This document shows, in pieces, positions 41,470 through 55,700 of a stretch of DNA of 64,000 nt (positions within the stretch are counted from its first letter, which is position 1; the number at the start of each line of letters is the position of its first letter). The notes beneath the pieces were generated by a model. That model made no database searches and had not been told where the DNA came from. It saw only the letters and a program-made list of their open reading frames with translations. Origin of the DNA: Batillaria attramentaria. Its lineage: Eukaryota > Mollusca > Gastropoda > Batillariidae. The DNA lies in assembly GCA_018292915.2 (NCBI GenBank), contig JACVVK020000058.1:718501-782500 (forward strand), read 5' to 3'. Position numbers and translations under genes: made by a program.

Positions 41470-41625
41470 CACAAAAGAGGTTACTGGGCGGACCCCCACT
41501 CTCTCTCGTCTTTCATTTTCTGGGGCGGCATTATGGAATAGTCTTCTAGCGCATGTTAAACACGCATGCTCTGTCCAAACTTCCAAACAGCTCTTCTTCA
41601 AATATCTTATGTCACACGATGTTTA
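41470..41625 (+). mobile_element. LINE ORF2 C-terminal fragment
   Basis: RTPTLSRLSFSGAALWNSLL ... TSKQLFFKYLMSH then stop. Same C-terminal pattern as at 8712-8948. Confidence 0.65.
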
Positions 41626-41770
41626 ATCGTCCCACAGTTTATTTTCGCCCATTCCTACATGTGTTGACATAATTGGTATGTTATTCACGTTCTTTATTAG
41701 TGTGTAGTTTCTTTTAACTATCGATTCATTGGGTATTTCCGTTTTGTTCCTGTTGCTGTACATAGCCCAG

Positions 41771-41896
<126 letters not shown>

Positions 41897-42007
41897 ATTT
41901 AGATAGACATTACTAGAATAGATACTGCTAGAATTAGCAACGGCATGTATGAAAATAGGCTGTTTTACGCTAATTACCTCTACCGTTGAAAAATAAAGTT
42001 TTCTTGA

Positions 42008-42009
<2 letters not shown>

Positions 42010-42074
<65 letters not shown>

Positions 42075-42080
42075 GCGCGC
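42010..42080. repeat. (CT)n-(CA)n microsatellite
   Basis: Follows AATAAAGTTTTCTTGATTTT, a retroposon-like tail. Confidence 0.9.
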
Positions 42081-42419
42081 GCCGCAATTATCACAGTTGT
42101 GTGCACATAGTGGATAATACGGACACTACTGCGAAAAGTCAGACCTGCAAAGAGAAACCTTACGCATTCGTGTGTACACATTCATACCTTAACTAAGTGA
42201 AATGAACTGATACTACACATTTGGGCTAGCATGTCGGAGTACGCGTCCGTCTGTCTAACAGGCACACCAGAAGGGAAAAAAAGAGTGCGCTGCGTGCGGT
42301 TGCCAAGGAGGATTTGTTTCCGTCAGTGGGGGTGCTAGTCGTCTGGGCTACATGTCAATTAAACGTCAAAAGAAAAAATTAATAAAAACCTACCACCAAC
42401 ACAACCAGTAATGGTAGTC

Positions 42420-42653
42420 AAAACATAAGACTACAGAATAATAAACCCGTTGTTTCTAGTCTTGAAGCTTTATTTGTAGAACACGCCAGTGATGTTTTCT
42501 ACAGATGTTATTTATAAGAAATAACAAAGACAAACACAAAACAAAAAAAACATTGTGTTAATAAGACTCGTCATCGGTAAAAGTAATAACAGAATAAGTG
42601 CCCGGTTCCTGATTTTCAGCTTGCTCAACACCTTTTTATGACAACCCCAAATT

Positions 42654-42691
<38 letters not shown>

Positions 42692-42740
42692 TGCGTGCGT
42701 GCGTGCGTGCGTGTGTGCGTGTGTGTGTGTGTGTGTGTGA
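42420..42740 (+). repeat. Duplicated segment ending in a GT tract
   Basis: Copy of 32500-32720, followed by (GT)n with CGTG interruptions to 42739. Forms the distal end of the IGR4 3' flank duplication. Confidence 0.75.
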
Positions 42741-44525
42741 TATAAATCAACAAGCTTTACAAGTTTAATATTGACAGAAATGTTTGAGCGTTGAGCTTTT
42801 TGATGATAAAAACAATTTGAGGTGAACGTGTACTTTTTTATCACAAATGTGAACTAGAAAAAAAAACATCGTTCACTGATATTCGATCACAAATTGTACA
42901 GACTGCAACAAAAGTACACGAGAAGAAAACAAATATATAAGTGCGCCACCACAAGCTAAAACTCATTCTAAAAAAGAAAGAATATTGTACATATCAACAA
43001 AGGAACAATCAACACCTATAACCACACCTTACACACAAAGAGCAAAGAAAAATCCAAACAATTATTGTATTTTGTCATCTTAGCCAAATTGCTTTTTGAG
43101 GTGAGCATTTCACGGGGTCTTGTTGGCAGGCACATACAAAGCAGGTGCTCTAGATCTAGTTAGCCAACTACCTTACTGGCGGGCAAGATAAAGTGCTTTA
43201 GCTTAAAACTGTTGATACTGCATACCAAAACCAACACCGGTAACCAAAAGTGGGTATAAATAGTTGCAAAATCAGGCCCGTAAAGTATCACTTCGCAGGT
43301 ATATGATTGTATTCGTATAAATTATTTAAGGCAATAAATTATATGGACATGAATATGAAACCGTTTGCTTTATACACGAGAGAAAAGTTGGATTTTTATG
43401 ATTATGCTTTGGGATCTCCAGGAAGTTCTGGTGTAAAAGGGACTACAAAACTTCAAAGGCCTCGGTTTCTTTGCAGACCGATATTATTTTCATCTTTTAT
43501 ACACAGCCTTTCTCCGGGGCTCAAAGGGCATCTGTACAATTGGATTGAAACAACATTTAGGAGTACCATGGGACTTTCTTCATCTACCAATGTTATCGCA
43601 GCGACTGGCAAATTCATTAAGAAAAACAAATTCTTTGGTTACATACATGACCTACATGGCACCGGGAAAAGTAGCAGTAGGCCTACATAGTATATTGAAA
43701 TGTTCAATAAACTGGATTTGGTAAAAAAAAAAAAAAAATGTAGGAGCACATTAAACTGCCACTTAAGGTACAGCAAATTTAATCCTCTTGTCGGAAATCT
43801 TTGTGGTGACTATGATACTGCCACAATGTATATGAAACAAAAACAAATAACAACTAAAACCCTTTATTTCAGGGAAAAGCATAACCACAAAGATAACAAA
43901 CTGGATGAATTCATCGTTCGATTGTGTATGATAAAAAAATATTTGATTTTCGTAAGTGACATTGCTTCCTCCGATAATCAAACATATGTACAGCATCATT
44001 TAATTCCAGAAACCGCCGTCTACAAAAAGTATGCATACATTACAGAGATCTCAAATACATTAATCCAGCTGTCGTAACTGGTGTAAACATTTCATCGATA
44101 TCCATGTGTAAAATGTTCACAATCTGGGGAATTACAACAGTGACTGATAGATTGTACAAGCCGAGTACTTCCCAAATTATAGTATTATGCCTTCAAAAAA
44201 GTCAAGGCCATAAAATGACTCCGTGAAAAAAAAAAACAAAAAAAACAAGTCCATTTATATTTTACACACGAAACCCAAAACAACAAAAATTAATGTAAAA
44301 TATGAATGATGAATTAAAAATAAAACACCCAGGCACCTGACTATGTCCATCTAACGGTTTGTATCCGTTCTTAAGATCTAGGATCTCGAGAAAGCTCTGG
44401 TGTAGATGGGACTAACAAACAACAAAACAAGGCAGGCACTTTCTATATGTACGTCGATAGTGTGCACTAACATGTGTTTTAAGTACATATGTACAGTTCC
44501 AAAACGAGCAGCTTCGATAAGAAGG
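42741..44525. other. 3' flank of IGR4, duplicated from or to the IGR2 flank
   Basis: Unique-like sequence matching 11.6-14.8 kb in blocks. Two open frames (43307-43690, 43700-44077) are broken in the IGR2 copy, so they are not called genes. Confidence 0.5.
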
Positions 44526-44862
44526 GCTTCTTTCACAATTTTCAAACCCATTCCAGTGAGGAGGGTATCTTTCAAAATTTTCAGATGCATTTCAGCGAGG
44601 AAAATATCTTTCAAAATTTTCAAATCCATTCCAATGAGAAGGGTTCTTTGAAAATTTTCAGATCCATTTCAGTGAGGAAAGTATCTTTCAAAATTTTCAA
44701 ATCCATTCCAGTGAGGAGGGTATCTTTCAAAATTTTCAAATTTATTCTAGTGAGGAAGGCATCTTTCAAAATTTTCAATTTCATTCCAATGAGGAAGGTA
44801 TCTTTCAAAATTTTCAAATCCATTCTCGTGACGTAGGCAACTTTCAAAATTTTCAAATGGAC
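44526..44862 (+). repeat. 39-bp tandem repeat in the 3' flank of IGR4
   Basis: About 8.5 units of the same sequence as 14814-15036; array length differs between the paralogues. Confidence 0.85.
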
Positions 44863-45058
44863 AAAAAGTACCTTTCAAAAACTTCTACCGTTTCTGTGCA
44901 CAAGGCTGAACGAATCAATATGCATGTATACCAGTGGTAGGAACTAGAGGTTCCATAGTTAGACAACGCAGGAGTTTTCATACTTTTTTCTTTTTGGAAA
45001 TTAACATAAAAAAGAAAAGTCGGGGGAGGACTCCCTACGGGTTGTGCCTCTAGATCTT

Positions 45059-45178
45059 TCAGTAGTTTCCGATGTGGCTGTATTGTACATCCGGGCCCTG
45101 TGACGTAGACGTGGGGTCATGGCCATCCCTCTGGAAGTGGTCGTAGGTGTCAGTGCCGTCTCCTGACGATGACGTGTT
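45059..45178 (-). CDS. IGR4 last exon, C-terminal ITIM
   Basis: Phase 0, TGA stop after GPDVQYSHIGNY. IGR2 reads on for GSYGKV, so the last residues differ. Confidence 0.8.
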   Translation of the reverse strand, partial: NTSSSGDGTDTYDHFQRDGHDPTSTSQGPDVQYSHIGNY

Positions 45179-45232
45179 CTGTGTGAAGAAAAATAATCAT
45201 GAAAAAACGCCGTAAAATTCACCTCATATATA

Positions 45233-45292
<60 letters not shown>

Positions 45293-47130
45293 GAGTACCA
45301 GAGCTGTTGAACCGATTCCAAAGTGCATGAATGCTCAACTCACAGGGGTTTCACGATTTATATGATAATATATGATAATATTCTGTATTTGCAGATGATC
45401 GACAGGTGGTATTCAATTAGAGTGGCAACGTGCTGAAAGAGCGTAACTGATTATATAAATATTGGCCAGTAGGGTCCTTTACCTTAACTGGTGACCCGCT
45501 GGTTGCAGCATCTCCACTGGAACTCGTGACGTCACCCTGATTTCCTGAAAAAAATATTGCGTTAGTTAAATTATTCCACATAATAGCCTATAAGGCGCGC
45601 GGCCATTTCAGAGACATGACTGCGCTAAATATAACAAGCAATGCTAAATTCATGCGGGTTTGGAAGTGTACACTCACCAGAGGCAACGACAATGACAAAG
45701 ACGGGACACAATGGCAATAGCAATGACACTTTATTTTCCACGAGAGAGAGAGAGAGAGTTTGAGTGAGAGAGAGAGAGAGAGAGAGATTCTGAACCTTGA
45801 TCAGGTGCCATCTGAGCCAGCGTAGCGTAACCAGGCGTGTCCAGGGGATGGGGGGTCATGGAGAGGGGAGGATCTTGCGAAGCGGCAACATCCTCTGGTC
45901 CTGTTAGACATGTAGAAATGACAGACTCAGCACAGAGAAATCAATCAGACTAGTGTTAGAGAGAAGCAGAAGGGAGAGCTAGAGAGCAGCAGAAGGGAGA
46001 GAACCAACCCCTAATTGAAAAGTCTTGTAGCGAATCGATTAGGCTATCAGGGCCTGTGATACAAAACACTAGTGTCTGGTACTTCACGTGTCACGCCAGA
46101 TCGTTATGGAGTAGGGGTTGGGGGAGGGGTACAGTTTATGGTGAACAAGGGTGGCGTGATCGTTTCATGTTAAGTGACCCTTTCAACACGGTGTCGGCTC
46201 TGGGCAGAATTAAAGAACTAGATAGCTTGCAGCTTTTTTTTTTTTTTTTTTGATTGTTTAGTAGGCTACTTTCTTCACATAATGGCAAATGAAGGAAGAC
46301 AGCTTTTGAATAAGTTTTGTCAGAAATAACAATTTTAGGCAGCAGAGTTTAACATACGTATCGATAACACTACTGACCCCTCCATGGCATTTCGTTTCGA
46401 TAGACTACGTTTTCGAACCCTGCGTATCGATAGCACTGCACAAAAGTAGCTTGCGTAATCAATGCGCACTCGACAGTTTTCCGATATCTTATTTTTCAAA
46501 AGCTTGTACGTAAATAATACAGACAGAAAGTTTTGCTAGGGTGCCAAAGCTATGCTAATTATCACTATTTTTTTCTGGTTACACGTACCTTGAGCCTTGG
46601 CTGGTGAACCCTGTGTGTTGTCTCCCTTGCCATGCTTGGCGACTGTAGAATACACGTCACCTTTGGGTCCCACAGTGATGGTTGTTTTGTTGTTTGCGTT
46701 GGAAATGATGGCGTATTCATCGCCTTTAGGTCCGACGTTATGAGGAGTTGTAGGAGCAGCAGCCAGTGTCATCTCGGACTTTTTAATGTCCCATGGATCT
46801 TGGTAGGCGTTTGGTTGTGGAGCTGCTTGTTTGATGCTCACCTGTCCTGTAGGAGTAATGCTGGTGACTTCATACGCAGCTGTACGAGCACTTTTCTTCC
46901 TGAGAACACCTTCCTGTTGTTTCGTGGGTGTGAACTCGTTGAGGGAGGCATATCCGGCACCGTCCGATTGCCGTGGAGTTTGCTTGGAATCTACGTTTGT
47001 GTTGGGCACTTCAGGTGATGAGCGTCCGTTTTCGACAATACCGCTGTCATTATCAGCATCCATGTGTTTACCTGCGAACGCCGGGTTAGTATTACCTGCA
47101 AGTGAAATAACAATAGTAAAATCGAACCGT

Positions 47131-47196
<66 letters not shown>

Positions 47197-47344
47197 GCGC
47201 GCGTATTAGACGTCGAAACCACATACCATTGTTGATTGCACTTGAAGTCAACAGATGGTTCTCTGTACCCTTTCTCCTCCCTGTAAAAGGAATAAAAGGA
47301 TTCATAATCATAATCTAAAATGAAAGACCACACACACACACACA

Positions 47345-47417
<73 letters not shown>

Positions 47418-48248
47418 TTCATTATAGTTCTATAGATACCTACTGTGACAAAAAGAACTAAGTTTTCTAGGTAAAATTTACTTTCATATAGGTGTGCGCG
47501 GCTGCTGAAACATCCATAAACATTTGAAATAGACGAGAAGAGAACAAAAGGTATATATTCAAGGACTCAAAACGTAGGTCAAGAATAGTTCGTGCTTTAA
47601 TGGTAAGCTAGGCCTTTGTTCAGAGACAGCAAAACCAGACATTCAACACAGACATTGTCAAAGAACTCAATCAAAAAGAAGAAGATAGCGTGGAGACAAC
47701 TAACTTAAACGTCCCTGAAATTAACTGCACGCTTAATTAATACAAGATAACCTACCCTAGGGAAATCAGTCAAATCTGTATGTTAATAACCACCACACCA
47801 CCATCACAACCAACAACAACGAAACAGCAAAAAGAAACCTTCAATCCAAAGCCCAGACAAAGGCACAGAAGTATCTGAGAAATGGAAACTGGTATCTGTG
47901 AATCACGGACTCATGATAAATATTACGACTTCTGTTGGTGTCTGTGACTCACCTCCTGCCCTTCTCCTTTTTCGACAGATGATAACGACGACGATAATGA
48001 CAATGAGTGTGAGAGCGAGCGCGACACCGACAAGTATCCAAGTAAGATCTACTTCAGCATTCTTTGTATCACCACCGTCTTCAGTATGGACTGAAAAAAA
48101 TAATTCCGATCACCATTACACACTGCCCAAATAATAACAAGGATGGGTTCGTGTAGAAAACGACACATGAGATACACAAACCATCTTACGTTTAACCTGC
48201 ATTTATTTCACAGCCTTTCGCAATTCAACAGCTGGTGTGTGTGTGTGC

Positions 48249-48330
<82 letters not shown>

Positions 48331-48679
48331 GTTACTTTCTTCGTTTACAGCGAAGTAGAACTCGACTCTGCCGAAGTTATTTGAAATGGTGACTTTGTAG
48401 ACCCCAACGTCTGGGACTTTTCTCCCTGTAACAGTGACAGTTACAAAGTTGTTTCCTGGCCCGCTTGGCGTCACGTAACTGTTGAACCTGTCGGGGGAGA
48501 CTGTTACTCCAGATTGATCAGATTCGTTTGCGTAACGGGTGTAGGTAAATATCTCCGGCCGTGGTGCAGGATAGACCAGTAGATCAATCAGGACAGTTTT
48601 GTGGTCTGTGGTCATGTTGAACGGTCTGTTGCGATATTTGCCTACAGGATCCTCGGATGCTGGTCTTGGTGGTGCTGTA

Positions 48680-48747
<68 letters not shown>

Positions 48748-50917
48748 AAGTACAATGTAGAATTTGCTTTGGTAGCTAGATTACAGTGTAAAGAATTCGA
48801 CAACTATGCAATAATTGATAACTGAATGTTGTATAGGCGCTTTATCCAGTCTCTTGAATAGGCTCAGAGCGCCGCGAACTGAAACCACCATGCACGCTCA
48901 CGGGATCACGTGAATCACACGCATTCCCTCACACGCTCGACATGAGCGCATTACAATCACGTGGTGCGAAGGGTCAGCTCAGGTATTTAAGTTTCGGAAA
49001 TTAGAAATGCATATCTTTTCAAATTTTGTTGGCCGAACATTTCCAAAGCAGAGGGGGAGGAAGCCGGAGTACCCGGAGAGAGCCCCCGACGATCGGCCCG
49101 AGGGAACGGTGCCATGTGCCAAAAGGAAGAATTCTTTGCCCCGAGTGAGATTCGAACCTCAGTGACCTCTCGCACTGACCACCGACAGCCCCCGGAAGAG
49201 ACAAGAGAACTAATGTATTTGTCACTTACATTCCAATCAACGCAAGTGTATATCCCTAGGTCAGTTCAGTCGCTATATAAGCGGTGTTAAACTTTAGGGC
49301 TCAGTGAGTGATATTCTTGCTCGTTTTGTACCCCCATCCCCTTCTCCCCGTGCCTCGATCTATCCATTTGTCCCCTTACTATACTTCATGCAAATCAAAG
49401 GTATCAATTCATATGTCTGAGAACTGTGAAAGACGATTATGCTGAGAGAGTGTTTATCCGGATGACAATAATTTTGCTTGCTCTCGAAAAAGTATTGCTA
49501 AGAAAATATTTATGCATGATTAAGTATGTAGTTAACAAACAAGGGTACAAGAACAACAAAATTTGCCTTACAGTTTACATTGAGTGTGATCGGGGTACTG
49601 TCGTTGTCCCCAACATCATTCCATACAATGCATGTGTAGATTCCCATGTCAGTCCAGTCCGCCATTGTGATGTCATGGTCTAGAGTAGTGTGAGTGACGT
49701 CTTCACTGGTTACGTGTGTTTCGTTCAGAGTGACAGTGCCGTCATGTGACGTTTTTCTCAACAGCAGACCGGGTCCAGGGCGTCCAACTGCCTCACACTG
49801 AAGTGTAACGTTAGTGTGTTCTGACTCGGTTACTGTCACTGTCTTGTTTGTGTCGTTCAAGACGAAATTCTTCACCTTGGCCGGGTCTGAAATTTTAGGA
49901 AGAAAACAGACAGAACTATACCAATCGAAATGTTATCGATAATTTTTGTTCTTCTTCTTTTTCGTTTCTTCTTCTTCTTCTTCTTCTTGTTTTTAGCGGT
50001 GGTATTGTTGGAAAACACGGAAAAGCCAACCCCAGATGTGGACCAGCCACTTTACTCATCTAGCATTGACCTATAATGTAAAATGTATGTCTTCGAGACT
50101 TCAAAGAGTAACAAGTCTACTGCAACCCTCGGGCCATTTCAAACAACTCACATTCTGTCAGAAAATTTCTTTCGCTTTTCATGGTGTAGAATTCTGGCCG
50201 TGGCGCCCAGTTGGCTGAACAGTAACACGTCATGTTGTCTGTAGTGGCTTGTGACGTGTCGATGGTCAGAGAGCTGGACACTGACGTATTTGTTGGGTTT
50301 CCCTGGATCACGTGGTAAGGACTGGTGCATGTGAAGTTAACACTGTCAACCAGAGGCTTGCCGCCAGTCACGGTACAGGTCAGGATGTCTTTAGCTGTCA
50401 GGATCGAACCTGAACCCTCTGAGAGTATATCTGGTGCAGTTTGTGGAGGATCTGTTAAATGAAAGGGTGAATAGCTATATACGTACGACTGTTGCACTGA
50501 AACATAAAGCCCCAAAACACCACAAACACCATCAACACACACGAAAGCGTGAAATAACTGTGTATCAGAATTAATGGCTTTCCACGTCAGTGATGTAAAA
50601 CACTTTAACGTAAAACCTAATAAAAGAAAAAGCACCGTTGATATTCACATTACTGATTGAAACCTTCCAAGAGATGGACACACAAAGCAAGAAGGAAAGA
50701 AATGGAAACCGAGAAAAAAGAATGACCACGCAACGAGTCAACACAAACCGTGAGCACGTGTGTGTAGCTTTTCGATAAGTAGTAGGATACTTTAAAAGAC
50801 ATTTGAAAAGTGTGTGTCATACGATGTTCACTTTTTAGTTTGTAATGAAACACGTCTGAAAACTCTTCCATGTATGTAAGTAAGAATAAGAATAATAGTT
50901 ACGTTCAGAATCATCTG

Positions 50918-50978
<61 letters not shown>

Positions 50979-51065
50979 AATGACACTTTATTTTTCAAGG
51001 ATGAAAGATTAGGTACAGCGTCCTTTCTTCTATCTTGTCCTTGCTACATTCTACTACTACTATTA

Positions 51066-51151
<86 letters not shown>

Positions 51152-52697
51152 CATATTCGAGCGGAAATAATATCAAAATGATGGTAAAGAATAAAAAGGT
51201 AAAAAAACAAAACAAAAACAAACAATCAAACAAACTACTGGTAGTGTGGGCAAAAGTTGTATAGATTATCTGAAAGTAAGTGGAAGAAATAGTGTCATCC
51301 ACTGAGATGTTGATTTTGCAGTGATTAGATATATACATGTACATATTTATAAAAAGCATAACAATAATGATAAAAATAAAGGCAGGATGAAAAAGAGAAA
51401 TGAACAGCTCTCGGAGCAAAGGCAAGGCACACATTTTAAGTATTTTTAAGATAAGCTAGTAGCCGGGTCTTGAAAGTTCCGAGGGTAGGGGCTGACTTTT
51501 TATGTTTTGGCAGTGCATTCCAATGTGTTGCGCCTGATTACGACAGGGATGACGAATATAATTATCTATACGCGGCTTTGTTCCGTATGGCCTGTGTGTT
51601 TGTTTGAATTAATGAGAAAGATAGGCCGGTGCTTCCGAGAGGGTGATTTTACGCATGAAGACTAATTTGTTAAATAGCAAATGTTTATGAAGGGACAAAA
51701 TCTCAAGTTTGGTGAGTTTTTTGTCCGTACTACTAGCAGGCATGCTGTTTGCAGCAATTAATTTTACGGCCCTTCTATGGAGAGAGTTGAGTTTTTTAAA
51801 GTTAGCCTCACTACAGCCATCCCAAACAGAGGAGGCATAGTCAAGATGGGGCACTATAAAAAGTTTTCTAGTATCCTCCTCTGTAAAATATTTGATTTTG
51901 GACAATAGAAATAGTTTTTTTGATAGCGTTTTACACATTTTGTTGACATGCGCTTGCCAGCTGAGCTGATCGTCGATTGTAATACCTAGCACACGCTGAT
52001 CCCGAACTTGTTCAACATGATGGGAATTAAAGGATAACTGAAGAGGAGGCGGGTTTATCTGGTGTTTTTGTCTTGTCGTGATAAGCATACTTTTTTTTTT
52101 TTAGATGGATTAGGAATCATGCAGTTATTATTACACCAGTGAGCAACTTCAGTAAGACTCTGTTGCAATGACGTATTTATGAATGACACATCAGAAGCTG
52201 AAATGTCGAGTGTTCCATCATCAGCGAAAAGACTACATGTTACTTGCGGATTAGATATATTTAATGGTAGGTCATTAATAACAAGATGGCCACCAGCCCA
52301 ATATGTTGTTTCCATTCAATGACCTGCTGTAGTCACAGTCGTAGTCGTTGTGTCATGTATGCAGCCCGCGCGCACACGCCGGAACGCAAGCTCTCTGACA
52401 TCAAGCATGCTGACATAAAGAAAGTACTGAAAACCCGTATCGTGCCTCTATGCACTTGCAAAAACACAAACACATGAGGTCGTGTGAGCTCGCCTAGCTG
52501 GTTGACGTCACAAACTTTTTGGCGTATGCGAGGTTCTACATGGGTGAATGAATTCTTGTAATTAGGTCGTTCCCCTTTGACAGAGTTTCTTCCCGCAGAC
52601 CTGACTGACAGACGATTGCTTACTGGTATCGGAGAAGAGACCCTCTCTCTCTCTCGCCTTAGACGCGCGCTTGCGCGCGCACGCACGCACGCCCCCC

Positions 52698-52728
<31 letters not shown>

Positions 52729-55700
52729 ACATTATGCTTCTGAGTGTGAGTCAGTGGCAAAAACGAAACCCACTGAAATTCCCGCTTTCCACATGTCAAG
52801 TGTTACAGATCGCGAAAAGATACTGCATTTCGATGCAAAATAATTTCTAGACCATCCCAGAACATGCTGGTGCAGTAACGTCAGTAGATTACGTCACCTT
52901 GGAAAGATATCGAACCTTCCAGTAAGTTGAGGAATGTTCTAGATCTGACTTGTTCAGTACGTAAGCAGCCCTGCACAGCGTTCTGGGTTCTTCTTCTTTC
53001 ATGAAATTGTTCTCTGTGCATATTCTGTTCATAAAGTATTGGAGTTGTATTCTGTTGTATCCCGTGTCTTCTCTGCGATTGCACGAAGATGGCGACATAG
53101 TAGAAGTAAAATACACCACGTCTCCAAACAGAGGAATTCGGAAAGAAAGTGGCGAGAAAAAAAACAAAAAAAACAGCATCACGTCAATCAAACATGACGC
53201 ACTTACTTTACGTCAGTGCGCGTGCGTCTCTTCTTCGATGTTTGTGAGGCGTGTGGCTTGCAGAGAAAATGTGCTGTGAGTACAAATTTTCGAGTCAACT
53301 GACGATAACGGCTGCAGTGATTTTTTTTTTTTTTTTTTTTTTTTTTGGGGGGGGGGGGGGGTATATTTTTTATGGCACCCCAGGCTCATTATGTATAGTA
53401 GGAGCGATTTTGAGATCTGAAGTGTGTTCATCAGCACTTTCATCAGGTACGGCTTACGCCAAAAGTATAAAAGCGACAACCTCCAAAATTCACTTAGTTG
53501 AGAGTCCGTATTCATGCTATCTATGTCCAAAAAATGGAGTGGTTTAGGTAAATATTACGCCTTTAAACGCCAGAAAGCCACTTTTTCTGAAAAGGGCGAT
53601 AACTCGCAAATCATGTGTGCAATCGTGCCTGGATCGGGCCTTCTATTCAACAATCTTGATTCATTTAGAAACCCCAAATTTGAAATCGATCGGTTCAGTA
53701 TTTTCGGAGAAATAGGCATCTGAACAAGGTTCACATGCAATGTCAACTTAGGCTCGGTTTACATGAAAACTATAAGAGCGACCATTTTCTAGTAGTGACT
53801 CTGTTCAGAGTCCGTATTCAAGCTATCTACTGCCAAAAAATTGAGTGATTTAAATAAATATTACGCCTGTACACGAAAGACAACCAGCTTGTCTCAAAAG
53901 GGCGATAACTCCCGAATCACTTAAGCAATCATCACACGCTTGGTTTCTCTAATGTAACATTTTGATATATTTGGATACCCCAAATGTGAAGCCATTCGGT
54001 TGAGTATTTTCGAAAAAAAACGGGCCTGGACACAATTCACACACACACAGCCGCACGCACACACATACGCACAGACGGCACTCACTGAGGAGGAGAAGCG
54101 CGTTCGGCGCACCGTACATGTCAGCATCGATGACGCACGTTTTCTTACGTCATTGTCAGAGTTACACTTGCAAAATCGTCTCTTCGGGAGATCGGCAGTG
54201 ACGTGCGTTTGTACCACAGATGCTTGCCCATGAACGTGGAAAATTTAGCCCGTCCTATGATGTTGTTTCCATTACTATGGAAACAACATAAAAACAGAGA
54301 AAAGGAGTGGACCAAGGATAGATCCTTGGGGCACGCCGTGCTGTATCACCCCCTCGGAAGAACTTTTCCCATTGATATAAACATACTGGGTTCGTTTATC
54401 AAGATAGGAAGTGAAGAACGAAAGGCAGTGAGCACTAAGACGATACGCGGTAAGTTGTTGGAGTAGTAGCTGGTGGTTCACGAGATCAAAAGCTTTGGTC
54501 AGGTCCAAGAAGACCGCACCTGTCATTTCACAGTTATTCATCGCATTAACTGATTAAGCCATATATCGACTAGATGAGTAAGCGCCGTGTGGCAGGAGTG
54601 CCGCGGGCGAAAACCTGATTGAAGGGGGTGGATAAGTTCGTGTTTGTTCAAGAAGCTCTGCAAGTGCTTTTGAATGTTTTTTTCGATTGGTTTGGACAGA
54701 GTTGGTAGAAGGGAAATGGGTCTGAATTTGTTTGGGTCTGTTAAGTTTTTCGTTTTAGGAAGGGGCACGACTTTAACTTTTTTAAGATCTGATGGAAAAA
54801 TACTTTGCTGTATACACAGGTTATAAACATACGTCACCGACTCAACAATGTAGGGCAACGCTAATTTTAAGACAGTACTGCTGATGCCGTCGTGGCCGGA
54901 TGATCGCTTATTTTTCATGGAGGATATAGATTTACCGACCTCGTGAACCGTTAAAAGAGGAATATCAAACGATACTCCGGGAGGCAGCTTGTCTTCACAG
55001 AAAGAAACTAATTTTTCTGATATAGAGGGACTGTGGGTTGAATTGTGTAGCAATGAACTGGCAGCTGACAGAAAATGGTTATTGAAGTCATCAGCCGTGA
55101 TAGATGTGCACTGCGGATTTTGTTTGGATTTTGTAAACGCGTTTAGCGCGCGCCATACAGACATGATGTCCTTTTTTACCGTCCATAAGACGATGGAAGT
55201 GGGCCTTTTGCGCTTCTCACCAGATATTTCACACGATTTCTTTGCTTACGGTAAGCGACAAAATCTTTGTTTCTTTTGAGCTCATCTCTGAGAGACATGG
55301 CATCTTTAATATCTTTGTTGAGCCACGCTGGCAACTGAGCATTCTTCACTCGTTTTTCACGAAAGGGGGCGTGCCTGTCAAGAACACTGAGGAATAACCT
55401 GTACCATTCTGACAAAGCTTCCGTGGGATCGTTGTAGTTGTAAACGGTAGTAAATGACATTTTACTGAGGTCAAACAGAAATGCGTCTTTATCAAAATGT
55501 TTCAACGATCTGTATTTTATTGATGTATGGATATATTTTTTGAAAGATTTGTCGGTTTTCAAGGCCCAGCTACAACACACAGGGTAGTGGTCGCTTATTC
55601 CTACTTTGGAAACGTTCGTACCTATCACTCTTGTTGTATTGGTTGTGTAGATATGCTCTATTAGGGTGGAGGACGATGGTGATACCCTTGTTGGTTCTTT

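Noticed and set aside
43307..44077. Two adjacent open frames of about 125 codons
   Set aside because: No domain, and the homologous region downstream of IGR2 (12.3-12.7 and 14.3 kb) has stops and indels in these frames.
44526..44862. CRISPR-like regular repeats
   Set aside because: Direct tandem units without unique spacers, in a eukaryotic context.
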